Under the pieces are notes generated by a model, which was given only the letters and a program-made list of their open reading frames with translations, was not told the DNA's origin and did no database searches. A DNA stretch of 54,486 nt from assembly GCF_030528505.1 (NCBI RefSeq), contig NZ_JAUMYS010000009.1:1-54486 (forward strand), given 5' to 3'. Both the position numbers and the translations under genes were made by a program. The DNA is from Tannerella sp. Its GTDB lineage: Bacteria; Bacteroidota; Bacteroidia; Bacteroidales; Tannerellaceae. This document shows, one piece after another, positions 9,801 to 17,072 of this stretch (the stretch's first letter is position 1; every line of letters begins with the position of its first letter).

Positions 9801-10317
9801 CATTACCCGGTACGCCTTTCTCGATTATATTGGCTCCGATTACCGGCTCTCCTTTCTCATCCCTGACAATCCCGGAGACAGTCTTTACAGGAGTATCACG
9901 ACGAGATTCTTTTACCGATGACCGCGTCAAGACGATTTGCTTATTTTTTAACGTATACGTAATATCGGTACCGGCAAACAATTGCGATAAGGCCTCGGCC
10001 AAATCTTTGTTTTGTATGTCTATACTGACTTTACGGCTAACATCCACCTGTTCCTTGCTATACAAAAAGTGGTAGTCTGTTCGCATTTCGATTGCGGATA
10101 GAACCTGCTCTAAGGGCACATCCTGCAATTTCAACGAGAGATTTGTCTGTGCTTCAGCATAAAAACGTCCCGGATAAAGCAGGAAAAGCATACATAGAAG
10201 AAAAATCATCCGGCAATAAACGGAGACAAGAAAAGACTTTCTTCTTCTGGAAAATACGGTTTGTTCTGTCATGTGTTCTGCATTTAGATAATTAACATCG
10301 ATTTTTAAACGCTTCAT
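6898..10317 (-). CDS. SusC/RagA-family TonB-dependent transporter with STN domain
   Basis: This outer-membrane transporter (1139 residues from ATG 10317) should import oligosaccharides using TonB energy. After the signal (hydrophobic FLLCMLFLLYPGRFYAEA) comes an STN signalling domain starting LSLKLQDVPLEQVLSAIE, then a carboxypeptidase-regulatory-like beta domain (VSGIVRDEKGEPVIGANI), then DEVVVVGYGTQKKVNLTGAV leading into the plug and a long 22-strand barrel ending in INIQF. The STN domain is the part that talks to a FecR anti-sigma factor in FecA-type signalling, and such a FecR lies immediately upstream. Start choice is uncertain: the frame opens with TTG at 10335, ATG codons lie at 10317 and 10272, and the signal peptide is compatible with either ATG. 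Base composition is strikingly AT-rich in places (13 G+C of 60 in 8401-8460). Confidence 0.92.
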   Translation of the reverse strand: MKRLKIDVNYLNAEHMTEQTVFSRRRKSFLVSVYCRMIFLLCMLFLLYPGRFYAEAQTNLSLKLQDVPLEQVLSAIEMRTDYHFLYSKEQVDVSRKVSIDIQNKDLAEALSQLFAGTDITYTLKNKQIVLTRSSVKESRRDTPVKTVSGIVRDEKGEPVIGANIIEKGVPGNGTITNAKGQFSLKVSSDAVLQISYIGYLPLEVSVKGVTSFDIVLKEDTQMIDEVVVVGYGTQKKVNLTGAVSVVRGEEMTKRPITNVTSMLQAQIPGLRVVNGSGQSGNNKVSLRVRGQGTYSNAGSDPLVLINGVPGELSSIDPNAIESISVLKDAASAAVYGARAANGVVLVTTKTGIKKTSISYSGNFAIYSPTRMLKVITNSVDYMNLWNEAKTNSGISSGLYPQDVIDLYKHAKLRGPEYPNYNWLGEHIHSNFSHNHNIAVSGGSDKMVYNVSMYYADENGTMDGHGYKKYNFTADLQSQITKWMKFGSYVGFMRGDRKRPYEGGTDGSFTSIFAQAPTYAPRRTDGSWVYKAYPWESNNKNVIALVGNDALRKNTNYDVNAQAWLTIDIAKGLSWHTKGAVRMIAEREKEWRPLVKLYNYHTGEYMNELDVGAKGLNANNYHTFYTYLYSYLKYDVVTKDQNHNFGFQLGYSQETNDYDWLKGYRKDFPFPLTEIDAGSKELQEAEGNQEQWSLMGIFGRFNYNYKERYLFEANFRYDGSSRINPDDRWGIFPSFSTGWRITEEKFMQDISLSWLNNLKIRASWGQLGNQNIGVYPYQAVMENEGNYTFDNSSLSTGYAQTKYANKNITWEMTAVTDIGLDAMILNGLSVTFDWYKKKTKNVLRNAQVTGTLGLEAPVINSGEMENKGFELNIQYLKDIKSGSFKGLTYNVGFYFDRNRNKVTKFGSEEISGYYLRKEGLPYNSYYMLDCIGVFRDKEDVKRSPKQFNDNTLPGDLKYRDVNNDGVIDNTDRIVIDGRFPKFEYAVNLSAAWKGFDVFILMQGVEGKKHYVTDWGLQPFRQGSAPTIDYVKHRWTEEKPDNAKYPRMYFDNFGGSKNTRRNSYFLKDASYFRLKNVTIGYVIPSKLTRKWLIQKIRVFFSGDNLATITNYPELDPEREEDGRFVAYPQNRICSFGINIQF

Positions 10318-10332
10318 ATATTTAAGACGTTT

Positions 10333-10340
10333 CAAAAATA
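10333..10340 (-). promoter_or_regulatory. Weak candidate -7 element upstream of SusC
   Basis: The minus strand reads TATTTTTG, which fits TAnnTTTG, but no -33 TTTG is visible and this gene may instead be read by the neighbouring ECF sigma factor. If it is used, translation would have to begin at ATG 10317 or 10272, not at the upstream TTG. Confidence 0.25.
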
Positions 10341-10515
10341 AAATCCCACATTTTTTTATCTAATTCTTAACATGGCAGACTTTTTCATTGGAGAGGTTTC
10401 ACATAGACATCGAAAGAACGACTCTCTTTATTTACGCCCGAAGAGCGCCAATAAAGCACCAACAATCAAACTGCTAAAAAAGACCGATAGAAGTCTGAAA
10501 AACTTGTCGAAAAAA

Positions 10516-11535
10516 TCAGAGGGCCTGATTTTTATGATATACGTTGATAATTTTTTTCGGATTTCGTCTGTCACCCTTGAAATCATAACGGATGGGTGCA
10601 GAGATTCGCAGAAGTTCCAAAATTTCGTCCAACGACTCCTGTTCGAAAGTTGCACGATAACGTTGTTTGGCGAGTGCAGGGTCTTTTACACATATATCGA
10701 CATTATAGGTTCTTGCAACTCGTTTAAAGATATTTTCAAGGGATTCATCATGAAATATCAGGACTCCTTCTCTCCATTTGCCATACAATAAAGGATCGAC
10801 CTGTCGACAGTTACCTTTTCCCGTATTTTTATTCCATACGAATTGACCGCCCACCTTGACCTCCCGTATCCCTTCCCGATGAGGTAAATCGACGGAAACA
10901 CGTCCCCGCTCCAATGTGACGGCACAAAGTGTATCGGAAGGATACGCCTCTACGTTAAAGCGGGTGCCGGTCGCATTAATTCTCATATCTCCTGCGATAA
11001 CGATGAAAGGGTGCTTTGGGTCGGCTTCGACTTCGAAAAAAGCCTCGCCGGCCAAGTATGTTTCCCGCGTTTCTTGCTTAAAAGGAAGCATATACGATAA
11101 TTTACTGCCCGAGTTTAGCCAAACGGTTGATCCGTCGGACAATGAAATCCGACTATATGTACCAAGGGGTGCCATAATTTCCTGATAAGAGCAAGTCGCA
11201 TCTTTTGCCGTATGACGACTCAGCAACAAGTATACGGACAACAATAACAGAGGGACGACAATAACGGCGGAGACCCGTTGCCACCATATCGGGAAAGCCA
11301 TACGCTTCGGCTGTTTTCTGTTGATTTTCTTCCAAATTGTAGCCTCTGCCTGATCCGTGTTCACTGTCCAAACAGGGAAAGCAGGCCGTGTCGCATCCCA
11401 CACACTCTTCATTTGCACGAAAGCAGATTTGTTTGCTGCACTCTCGTTATACCAGTTTTTTAATTGCTCCTCTTCTGTTTCAGAGATTGTTCCGTTGAAG
11501 AGTTTGGCTATTAAGATTTCTATGTTTCGTTCCAA
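10516..11535 (-). CDS. FecR-family anti-sigma factor
   Basis: This 339-residue single-pass membrane protein should hold the adjacent ECF sigma factor and release it when the SusC transporter binds its ligand. Residues 1-80 are the cytoplasmic sigma-binding part, one membrane helix lies at about 88-107, and the periplasmic FecR domain follows (APLGTYSRISLSDGSTVWLN). A C-terminal DUF4974-type domain begins near FHDESLENIFKRVARTYNVD and is common in Bacteroidota FecR proteins. The start appears to be TTG at 11535: an in-frame TAA stands three codons upstream, no earlier start is possible, and the conserved N-terminus begins here. It follows the sigma gene by 69 bases, giving the usual sigma-FecR-SusC-SusD order. 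Confidence 0.88.
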   Translation of the reverse strand: MERNIEILIAKLFNGTISETEEEQLKNWYNESAANKSAFVQMKSVWDATRPAFPVWTVNTDQAEATIWKKINRKQPKRMAFPIWWQRVSAVIVVPLLLLSVYLLLSRHTAKDATCSYQEIMAPLGTYSRISLSDGSTVWLNSGSKLSYMLPFKQETRETYLAGEAFFEVEADPKHPFIVIAGDMRINATGTRFNVEAYPSDTLCAVTLERGRVSVDLPHREGIREVKVGGQFVWNKNTGKGNCRQVDPLLYGKWREGVLIFHDESLENIFKRVARTYNVDICVKDPALAKQRYRATFEQESLDEILELLRISAPIRYDFKGDRRNPKKIINVYHKNQAL

Positions 11536-11604
11536 TTTCGGTTATATTTTCTTTGATCAATGTATGTTTATAAATAAGACGTTTCCACACGGCCTTCCCA
11601 CATT

Positions 11605-12180
11605 TCAAAACCACCAATACAATATAAGAATGCCCCAGAAAAGAAAATCACTCAAAAAACGACGCAGAAACTTCAATGCTTTGGCCATTCTCTCCTCAAC
11701 GGTTCTTTCCGATATCTGCAACTTCGCTGCTATTTCTTTATACTTAAGCCCTTCAATCCGACTTAATACAAGCACGTTGCGACACTCTTCCGGCAGTCTG
11801 TTCAAGCCTTTTTTCAGGTGATTCTCAAGATCGGAATATAAAATATATTCTTCCGTTTCCCAATCACGATCTATTCCTGAAAAAGCCATGTACTCGGCAT
11901 GCACCCTGACCACTCCCTCATGCCGCAGTTCATCTAAACAACCGTTCCGAACCGACTGCAATAAAAATCCTTTGACAGAAGTTTTAATGACTCTTTCGTT
12001 ACGATGATTCCAGAGGTCCATGAATACATCCTGTACGATATCTTCACAAAGTTCCTTCCGACCGGGAAGAATCGTTCCGGCAAATAACACCAAATCCTTG
12101 TAATACTTACGAAACAGAAATGAAAAGGCCTCTTCATTCCCTTTCCTTAAATAATCAAATATTTGTTGTTCATTTAACAT
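11605..12180 (-). CDS. RNA polymerase ECF-type sigma factor
   Basis: A 191-residue sigma-70 family protein of the extracytoplasmic-function class. Region 2 spans roughly residues 20-90 (YKDLVLFAGTILPGRKELCE then DIVQDVFMDLW) and region 4 spans about 125-180 (LPEECRNVLVLSRIEGLKYK followed by the helix-turn-helix EIAAKLQISERTVEERMAKA). It should direct transcription of the SusC-SusD-sulfatase genes when freed by the FecR protein encoded just downstream. ATG 12180 gives a normal family length. The gene is the right-hand end of the inserted AT-rich locus. Confidence 0.9.
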   Translation of the reverse strand: MLNEQQIFDYLRKGNEEAFSFLFRKYYKDLVLFAGTILPGRKELCEDIVQDVFMDLWNHRNERVIKTSVKGFLLQSVRNGCLDELRHEGVVRVHAEYMAFSGIDRDWETEEYILYSDLENHLKKGLNRLPEECRNVLVLSRIEGLKYKEIAAKLQISERTVEERMAKALKFLRRFLSDFLFWGILILYWWF

Positions 12181-12264
12181 CTTTCTTGGTATCGCATATT
12201 AAGGATTGCACACAACCTACATACAGACTCGTTGATAATTATGCCTGAAAACGACAAAACGACA

Positions 12265-12283
12265 AGCAAGAAAAAGCCTTGCT
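12265..12283 (-). terminator. Possible weak terminator after O-methyltransferase
   Basis: On the minus strand AGCAAG and CTTGCT form a six-pair stem with a seven-base loop, followed by T-rich but interrupted sequence (TGTCGTTTTG). It could partly separate the aroQ-pyk-methyltransferase transcript from the sigma gene. Confidence 0.3.
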
Positions 12284-12366
12284 AATCCGGTCTTAATTAT
12301 TCTCATTCCGATCATATTACTTTTTGTGTGCGACTTGAGTGGACGAGTGCAGTTGATACCTCATCC

Positions 12367-12996
12367 CTATTTCTTCCAGATCAAGGTCAGGCCATCACGC
12401 AGAGGAAGGATGACCTTCTCGACTCGCTCGTCGGCCTTTATCTTTTCGTTAAAGGCCAAAATGCCTTGTGTTTGGGTATCGGACGAGGCAGCCCCCTCCT
12501 CCACGACCTTTCCCGACCAAAGCGTATTATCGGCAAGAATCAGTCCGCCGGAACGCACCAAAGGGAAAATCATATCGTAATACATGCAATAGTCGCGCTT
12601 ATCGGCATCGATGTACACCATGTCGAACGTCTCGTCGAGTGTAGGAAGCACTTCGCGTATATCGCCCCAGTGAGGACGTATCTTCTCCTTATCCGGAGAC
12701 TGCTCAAAATAGGGTCGGAAGAACGGCTCCATCTCATCGTTGATCTCGACCGTATGAATGACCGCATCCTCGTCTATCCCTTCGGCCATGCAAAACGTGG
12801 CATATCCCGTGTACGTTCCGATCTCCAAGATGCGTTTGGGACGGAGCATGCGGCAAAACATTTTCAGCACGCGCCCCTGCAACGGGCCCGCGATCATACG
12901 CGGACGGAGCAGTTTCACATGAGCGTCGCGGTTGAGCCTCGCCAGCATGGAAGGCTCGTCATCGCTATGCTCAAGAATATAATCTTCAATGCTCAC
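12367..12996 (-). CDS. Class I SAM-dependent O-methyltransferase
   Basis: A 209-residue enzyme of the catechol/caffeoyl-CoA O-methyltransferase group. The SAM-binding motif LEIGTYTGY is at residues 57-65, the acidic residue that binds the ribose is E84 (HTVEIND), and the metal-binding motif YIDADKRDY with D130 and D132 follows. Family members methylate hydroxyl groups in a divalent-metal-dependent way; the bacterial substrate is generally unknown. The start is GTG 12996, 17 bases after the pyk stop, so it is the third gene of an aroQ-pyk-methyltransferase operon. In related Bacteroidales, as I recall, rbfA follows directly; here the SusCD/sulfatase locus lies between them. Confidence 0.85.
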   Translation of the reverse strand: MSIEDYILEHSDDEPSMLARLNRDAHVKLLRPRMIAGPLQGRVLKMFCRMLRPKRILEIGTYTGYATFCMAEGIDEDAVIHTVEINDEMEPFFRPYFEQSPDKEKIRPHWGDIREVLPTLDETFDMVYIDADKRDYCMYYDMIFPLVRSGGLILADNTLWSGKVVEEGAASSDTQTQGILAFNEKIKADERVEKVILPLRDGLTLIWKK

Positions 12997-13013
12997 GTCC
13001 GTAGTTTAAGATT

Positions 13014-14459
13014 TTAAAATGTCGGCAACTGGTACTCCTCTCCTCCCTGAAGCACTCTGTGCACGTCGTTAATCTCGAGGAAAGTCGTGCCGCCTCCTTC
13101 TCCGAAACTGCCACTCAAGTAAGCGACCTTATCCTGTTCGGTGAGCATACTGCTCGTGATTAACTGGTTCAAAGCGTCGTAATAATACTGGCGCCGGCTC
13201 GGTTGCCAGGGTTGGAATACAGCCCAAACACCGTACGAGAGCGAAAGCATCCGCATCACCTCCTGCCGGTAGCAGATAGCAAAGACGGCTGCACGGCCTC
13301 GGAAGGCAGCCAGATAACGTGCCGTACGCCCTGTATAACTGTCTGAAATAATCGCGCGCACCCCAAGTTTAGCCGACGATTTCACAGCCTGTTCGGCAAG
13401 GAACGAAGTCACATCCATCTCGGTTCCTTCGATCGGAATACGGATATCGTTTTCCGCGAGCTTCGTTTTTTCCGCTTCACGCGCGACTTTGGCCATCATC
13501 CGCACCGCTTCGACCGGATATTTGCCATAAGCCGTTTCCCCGCTGAGCATTAACGCATCGGTACGGTAATAAATCGCATTGGCGATGTCGGTCACTTCGG
13601 CACGAGTCGGCCGCGGATTATTAATCATCGAGTGCAACATCTGCGTCGCCACGATCACAGGACGTCTGGCCTCCACACATTTGCGGATCAGCATGCGCTG
13701 GATACCCGGGATACGCTCGGCCGGCACTTCGATACCCAGATCACCTCGCGCAATCATCACGCCATAGGCCACCTGAAGGATCTCGCCGATATTATCGACG
13801 CCTTCCTGGTTCTCGATTTTGGCAATAATTTTGATTCCACTTTTGTGGGCATCCAAGATGCGCTGCACAGCCTGCACGTCTTTCTTATTCCGAACAAATG
13901 AATGGGCAATAAAATCAAGTTTGTTGGCAATCGCCCACTCGATATTCTTTTTATCTCTGTCCGTGAGCGACGGCAGATTAATACGTACCCCCGGCACATT
14001 GATGCTCTTTCGGCTGCCCAATATCGCATTGTTCTGCACTTCACACACAAGCCGGTCGGCCTCCTTCTTAATTACTTTCAGTTCCAAGTCGCCATCGTCG
14101 ATCAGGATGCCGCTGCCGACCGACAAATCTTTGACGAAATCGGGATACGAGACACAAATGCAATCGTGCGTTGTCTCCGTATCGGGACAGCCCTTCATCA
14201 TCACTTGTTCGCCGGCCTGAAACTCGATCGGGGCAAACGTTTTTGTCGTACGGATCTCCGGACCTTTCGTGTCGATCAAAATCCCGATCCGGCCGGAGAC
14301 CATGCGCGTATTCATCACCACGCGATTTAATCCTTCTTCATCCATGTGCGCCGTATTCAGTCGCACCACATTCATCCCCGCCTTGTAGAGCGAACGGATA
14401 AACTCGACGTCACAGCGCTGGTCTGAGATCGTCGCTACTATTTTCGTATGTTTAATCAT
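13014..14459 (-). CDS. pyk: Pyruvate kinase
   Basis: Pyruvate kinase converts phosphoenolpyruvate and ADP to pyruvate and ATP, the last step of glycolysis. The 481-residue protein has the N-terminal KHTKIVATISDQRCD segment, the GMNVVRLNTAHM motif, the active-site region IIAKIENQEGVDNI and the signature GVMIARGDLGIEVP, plus the C-terminal allosteric-type domain with SYTGRTARYLAAFRGRAAVF. Length is normal. The ATG start at 14459 overlaps the aroQ stop by four bases (ATGA), so translation of the two is likely coupled. Confidence 0.96.
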   Translation of the reverse strand: MIKHTKIVATISDQRCDVEFIRSLYKAGMNVVRLNTAHMDEEGLNRVVMNTRMVSGRIGILIDTKGPEIRTTKTFAPIEFQAGEQVMMKGCPDTETTHDCICVSYPDFVKDLSVGSGILIDDGDLELKVIKKEADRLVCEVQNNAILGSRKSINVPGVRINLPSLTDRDKKNIEWAIANKLDFIAHSFVRNKKDVQAVQRILDAHKSGIKIIAKIENQEGVDNIGEILQVAYGVMIARGDLGIEVPAERIPGIQRMLIRKCVEARRPVIVATQMLHSMINNPRPTRAEVTDIANAIYYRTDALMLSGETAYGKYPVEAVRMMAKVAREAEKTKLAENDIRIPIEGTEMDVTSFLAEQAVKSSAKLGVRAIISDSYTGRTARYLAAFRGRAAVFAICYRQEVMRMLSLSYGVWAVFQPWQPSRRQYYYDALNQLITSSMLTEQDKVAYLSGSFGEGGGTTFLEINDVHRVLQGGEEYQLPTF

Positions 14460-14875
14460 TTGTTAAGCGCCTCCACCGCTAATCGGTACGAATCCATTCC
14501 AAATCCGAGAATAACTCCTTTGCATACGGACGAGAGGAACGAGCGATGCCGAAACTCCTCACGTGCGTAAACATTCGAGATATGCACCTCAACAACCGGA
14601 GCCGTTACGGCCTTCACCGCGTCGTGCAACGCGATCGACGTATGCGCGTATGCGCCCGCATTGAGTACAATACCGTCGCACACAAAGCCCGTTTCATGAA
14701 TCTTATCGAGCAGTTCTCCCTCGCTATTACTCTGGAAATAGGCAATCTCACATTGCGGATAAGCTGCCCTCAATTGTTCCAGATAATCTTCGAACGAGAC
14801 GTCGCCGTAGATTCCCGGCTCCCGTTTGCCCAACAGATTCAGATTTGGCCCGTTGATAATTTGAATCTTTTTCAC
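14456..14875 (-). CDS. aroQ: 3-Dehydroquinate dehydratase, type II
   Basis: AroQ removes water from 3-dehydroquinate in the shikimate pathway. The 139-residue protein has the family opening IINGPNLNLLGKREPGIYG with catalytic Tyr23, then LNAGAYAHTSIALHDA and EVHISNVYAREEFRHRS with catalytic His98. The start is GTG 14875, giving the normal compact length. It is first in the aroQ-pyk-methyltransferase operon and is transcribed away from xerD. Confidence 0.95.
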   Translation of the reverse strand: MKKIQIINGPNLNLLGKREPGIYGDVSFEDYLEQLRAAYPQCEIAYFQSNSEGELLDKIHETGFVCDGIVLNAGAYAHTSIALHDAVKAVTAPVVEVHISNVYAREEFRHRSFLSSVCKGVILGFGMDSYRLAVEALNK

Positions 14876-14899
14876 ACCTCGTTTTTTATTAAAATATGC

Positions 14900-14907
14900 T
14901 ATCTTTG
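14900..14907 (+). promoter_or_regulatory. Candidate -7 element for xerD
   Basis: TATCTTTG matches the Bacteroidota -7 consensus exactly and lies about 48 bases before the xerD ATG at 14955. The same octamer appears before rsmA and, on the other strand, before the flippase-like gene. Confidence 0.55.
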
Positions 14908-14922
14908 TCGTTTTTCAACGCA

Positions 14923-14930
14923 CAAAAGTA
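14923..14930 (-). promoter_or_regulatory. Candidate -7 element for aroQ operon
   Basis: The minus strand reads TACTTTTG, a full match to TAnnTTTG, about 50 bases before the aroQ GTG. It interleaves with the xerD promoter on the other strand. No clear -33 element is seen. Confidence 0.5.
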
Positions 14931-14954
14931 GTGCTTTTTTTTGAGATTCTCACT

Positions 14955-15860
14955 ATGAACCGTCATCAGAAAAACGACCCGGTTGAGAAATACAAGACGT
15001 ATTTGCGTCTTGAAAGAGGCCTGTCGAAGAATACGGTAGAAGCGTATCTGGATGACCTGAAGAAACTGTTTCGGTTCGCGGACGAAGAGCAGCTCCCCAT
15101 TCTACAGATCAGGCATGCCGACTTGCAACAGTTCGTAGCGCAACTTTACGACCTCGGCATCTCGGCACGCTCACAGGCGCGGATCATCTCCGGCATCAAA
15201 TCGTTCTATCGCTTTCTCGTGCTCGAAGACTACCTGTGCAGCGACCCGACCGAGTTGCTCGAAGCGCCCAAAATCGGGATGAAACTGCCGGAGACCCTCA
15301 CCCTCGGCGAAATCAACCGACTGCTCGACTCCATCGACTTGTCGACTCCTACCGGACAACGCAACCGCGCCATGCTCGAAGTGCTCTACAGCTGCGGGCT
15401 GCGTGTCTCGGAGCTGATCAGCCTGAATTATTCGGATGTTTATTTCGACGAGCAGTTTATCCGAGTAGAAGGAAAAGGCAGCAAGCAACGTCTTGTTCCC
15501 ATTTCGGAAACAGCACTGAACGAAATCCGGAAATACCTCTACGACCGCAACGAGATGACCGTCAAGAAAGGATTCGAAGATACCTTGTTTCTGAATCGGC
15601 GCGGCGCCCGCCTCACGCGTATGATGGTTTTCCATATCATCCGGACGCAGGCCGAAGTAGCCGGCATTCATAAGACGATCAGTCCTCATACGTTTCGCCA
15701 TTCGTTCGCGACCCATCTGCTCGAAGGAGGAGCCAATCTGCGTGCCATTCAATTGATGCTGGGACACGAAAAAATCACGACGACCGAGCTATATACGCAC
15801 ATCGACCGTGAATCGCTGCGCCGTGAGATCATCAACCATCACCCGCGAAACAAAAAGTAA
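14955..15860 (+). CDS. xerD: Site-specific tyrosine recombinase XerD
   Basis: XerD acts with XerC at dif to resolve chromosome dimers. Counting from ATG 14955 (301 residues), the N-terminal SAM-like core-binding domain spans about 10-95 and the catalytic domain 115-295. The full catalytic set is visible: R150 (CGLRVSEL), K174 (GKGSK), H245 and R248 (HTFRH), H271 (GHEKI) and Tyr280 (ELYTHID). An upstream GTG at 14931 is in frame but sits close to the promoter and adds residues not typical of the family. It converges with the flippase-like gene, 17 bases apart. The complete length and housekeeping context favour the chromosomal XerD over a mobile-element integrase. Confidence 0.92.
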   Translation: MNRHQKNDPVEKYKTYLRLERGLSKNTVEAYLDDLKKLFRFADEEQLPILQIRHADLQQFVAQLYDLGISARSQARIISGIKSFYRFLVLEDYLCSDPTELLEAPKIGMKLPETLTLGEINRLLDSIDLSTPTGQRNRAMLEVLYSCGLRVSELISLNYSDVYFDEQFIRVEGKGSKQRLVPISETALNEIRKYLYDRNEMTVKKGFEDTLFLNRRGARLTRMMVFHIIRTQAEVAGIHKTISPHTFRHSFATHLLEGGANLRAIQLMLGHEKITTTELYTHIDRESLRREIINHHPRNKK

Positions 15861-15877
15861 GACGAGGAGTCGCGCCG

Positions 15878-16894
15878 TTATTCGGGAAATGTCTCTGCCG
15901 ATTTATCTTCACGATTCGCAAGCGGCAAGGCGAAGATTCCGAACAGCCCGGTAAGAACGATCCAGACCGACTGCACGGTGAAGACGACTAATGCAAATGC
16001 GGCGGCGTCCGTCTCGCCTACTCCGAAAGCGACAAGCGTCGAGATCACCATAAAATGCCACACGCCAATGCCTCCCTGCACAGGCACAGCCACGCCGAGG
16101 CTGCTCATGGCAAAAGCGATCAACCCGATGCGAACGCCCAGATCACGCGTAAAGTCGAACGCAAAAAAAGTGATGTAGAAATACAGGAAGTAGCCTCCCC
16201 AAATAGCAAATGTCTGAATGATAAATTGGGCTTTGTGCTCCATTTTCCAAAGACTTCGGATGCCTTCCCAAACATTCCCGATCATCTCCCTCACTTTGCG
16301 CACAACGGTCAAGTGGTTCATCTTGACGAAAACAAACCAAAAGACCGCGATAAAGCTGACCAACCCGACATACGTCCAAGGCGAACGGATCAGCAGGTAG
16401 AGCGTGGCCATAATCGTCGGAGGATTCTCGGCAAAGAAATGACGGAAAAAACCGATATTAAAGACACACAGGCAAAGTGTCAACAGCCCCACCATCAGCG
16501 TATCCATCACCCGGTCGACGAGCAGAGTACCGAGCAGTTTCGTAAATTGCACTTTTTCGTATTTAGCCGTTACTCCGCAGCGCCATATTTCACCGACACG
16601 CGGCAACACCATATTGACGGCATAGTTGCCCAGCACGGCAAAGACCACATTGCGGCGTCGCACGCGTTTGCCCAACGCATCGATGAGCATGCCCCATCGG
16701 AAACCGCGCACCACATTAGCCCCCAACCCGAAAATTAATGAAAACAAAAGAATATCGTAACGCACACCCTGCCTGATGACTTCCATCATCTCCCCGAAAT
16801 CCTGTTCCCGATAGAGATACCAGAACAACAAGATCCCCAACGTAAGCGGCAATATGATTTTGACTGTTTTGTTGATAATTGCCCTGAAATCCAT
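15878..16894 (-). CDS. Flippase-like integral membrane protein (UPF0104/LPG synthase TM family)
   Basis: This 338-residue protein has about eight hydrophobic helices and the family markers RGFRWGMLIDAL, NMVLPRVGEIWRCGVTAKYE and LLVDRVMDTLMV. The region corresponds to the flippase-like membrane half of lysylphosphatidylglycerol synthetase (MprF) without its synthetase half. Homologues are thought to move lipids or lipid-linked compounds across the inner membrane, but the substrate is not known. It starts at ATG 16894 behind its own TATCTTTG promoter and is transcribed away from rsmA. Confidence 0.8.
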   Translation of the reverse strand: MDFRAIINKTVKIILPLTLGILLFWYLYREQDFGEMMEVIRQGVRYDILLFSLIFGLGANVVRGFRWGMLIDALGKRVRRRNVVFAVLGNYAVNMVLPRVGEIWRCGVTAKYEKVQFTKLLGTLLVDRVMDTLMVGLLTLCLCVFNIGFFRHFFAENPPTIMATLYLLIRSPWTYVGLVSFIAVFWFVFVKMNHLTVVRKVREMIGNVWEGIRSLWKMEHKAQFIIQTFAIWGGYFLYFYITFFAFDFTRDLGVRIGLIAFAMSSLGVAVPVQGGIGVWHFMVISTLVAFGVGETDAAAFALVVFTVQSVWIVLTGLFGIFALPLANREDKSAETFPE

Positions 16895-16916
16895 AAAAAT
16901 TCTTTATTTCGGAGGG

Positions 16917-16924
16917 CAAAGATA
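16917..16924 (-). promoter_or_regulatory. -7 element for flippase-like gene
   Basis: The minus strand reads TATCTTTG, an exact match to TAnnTTTG, about 23 bases before the start codon, which would give a very short leader. Confidence 0.55.
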
Positions 16925-17026
16925 GTGCAATTCGGGGAGTTCATCAAAACATATCTTCCGAAAAGGGCACGAGCCATAACCCCGTTTTTTTATCCCCCAA
17001 GAAAAAAAACGATCCATTTTTTTTCG

Positions 17027-17034
17027 TATCTTTG
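17027..17034 (+). promoter_or_regulatory. -7 element for rsmA-corA-antiporter operon
   Basis: TATCTTTG lies 38 bases before the rsmA ATG and fits the Bacteroidota -7 consensus. A run of T precedes it. It is divergent from the flippase-like gene's promoter about 100 bases away. Confidence 0.55.
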
Positions 17035-17072
17035 CCGCGACTTCATCAAAAAAAACAAAAAGTTGGGAACAG

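Noticed and set aside
14955-15860. xerD as the integrase of a mobile element that brought in the nearby glycan locus
   Set aside because: It has full XerD length and motifs, its own housekeeping promoter and neighbours, and no attachment repeats are visible.
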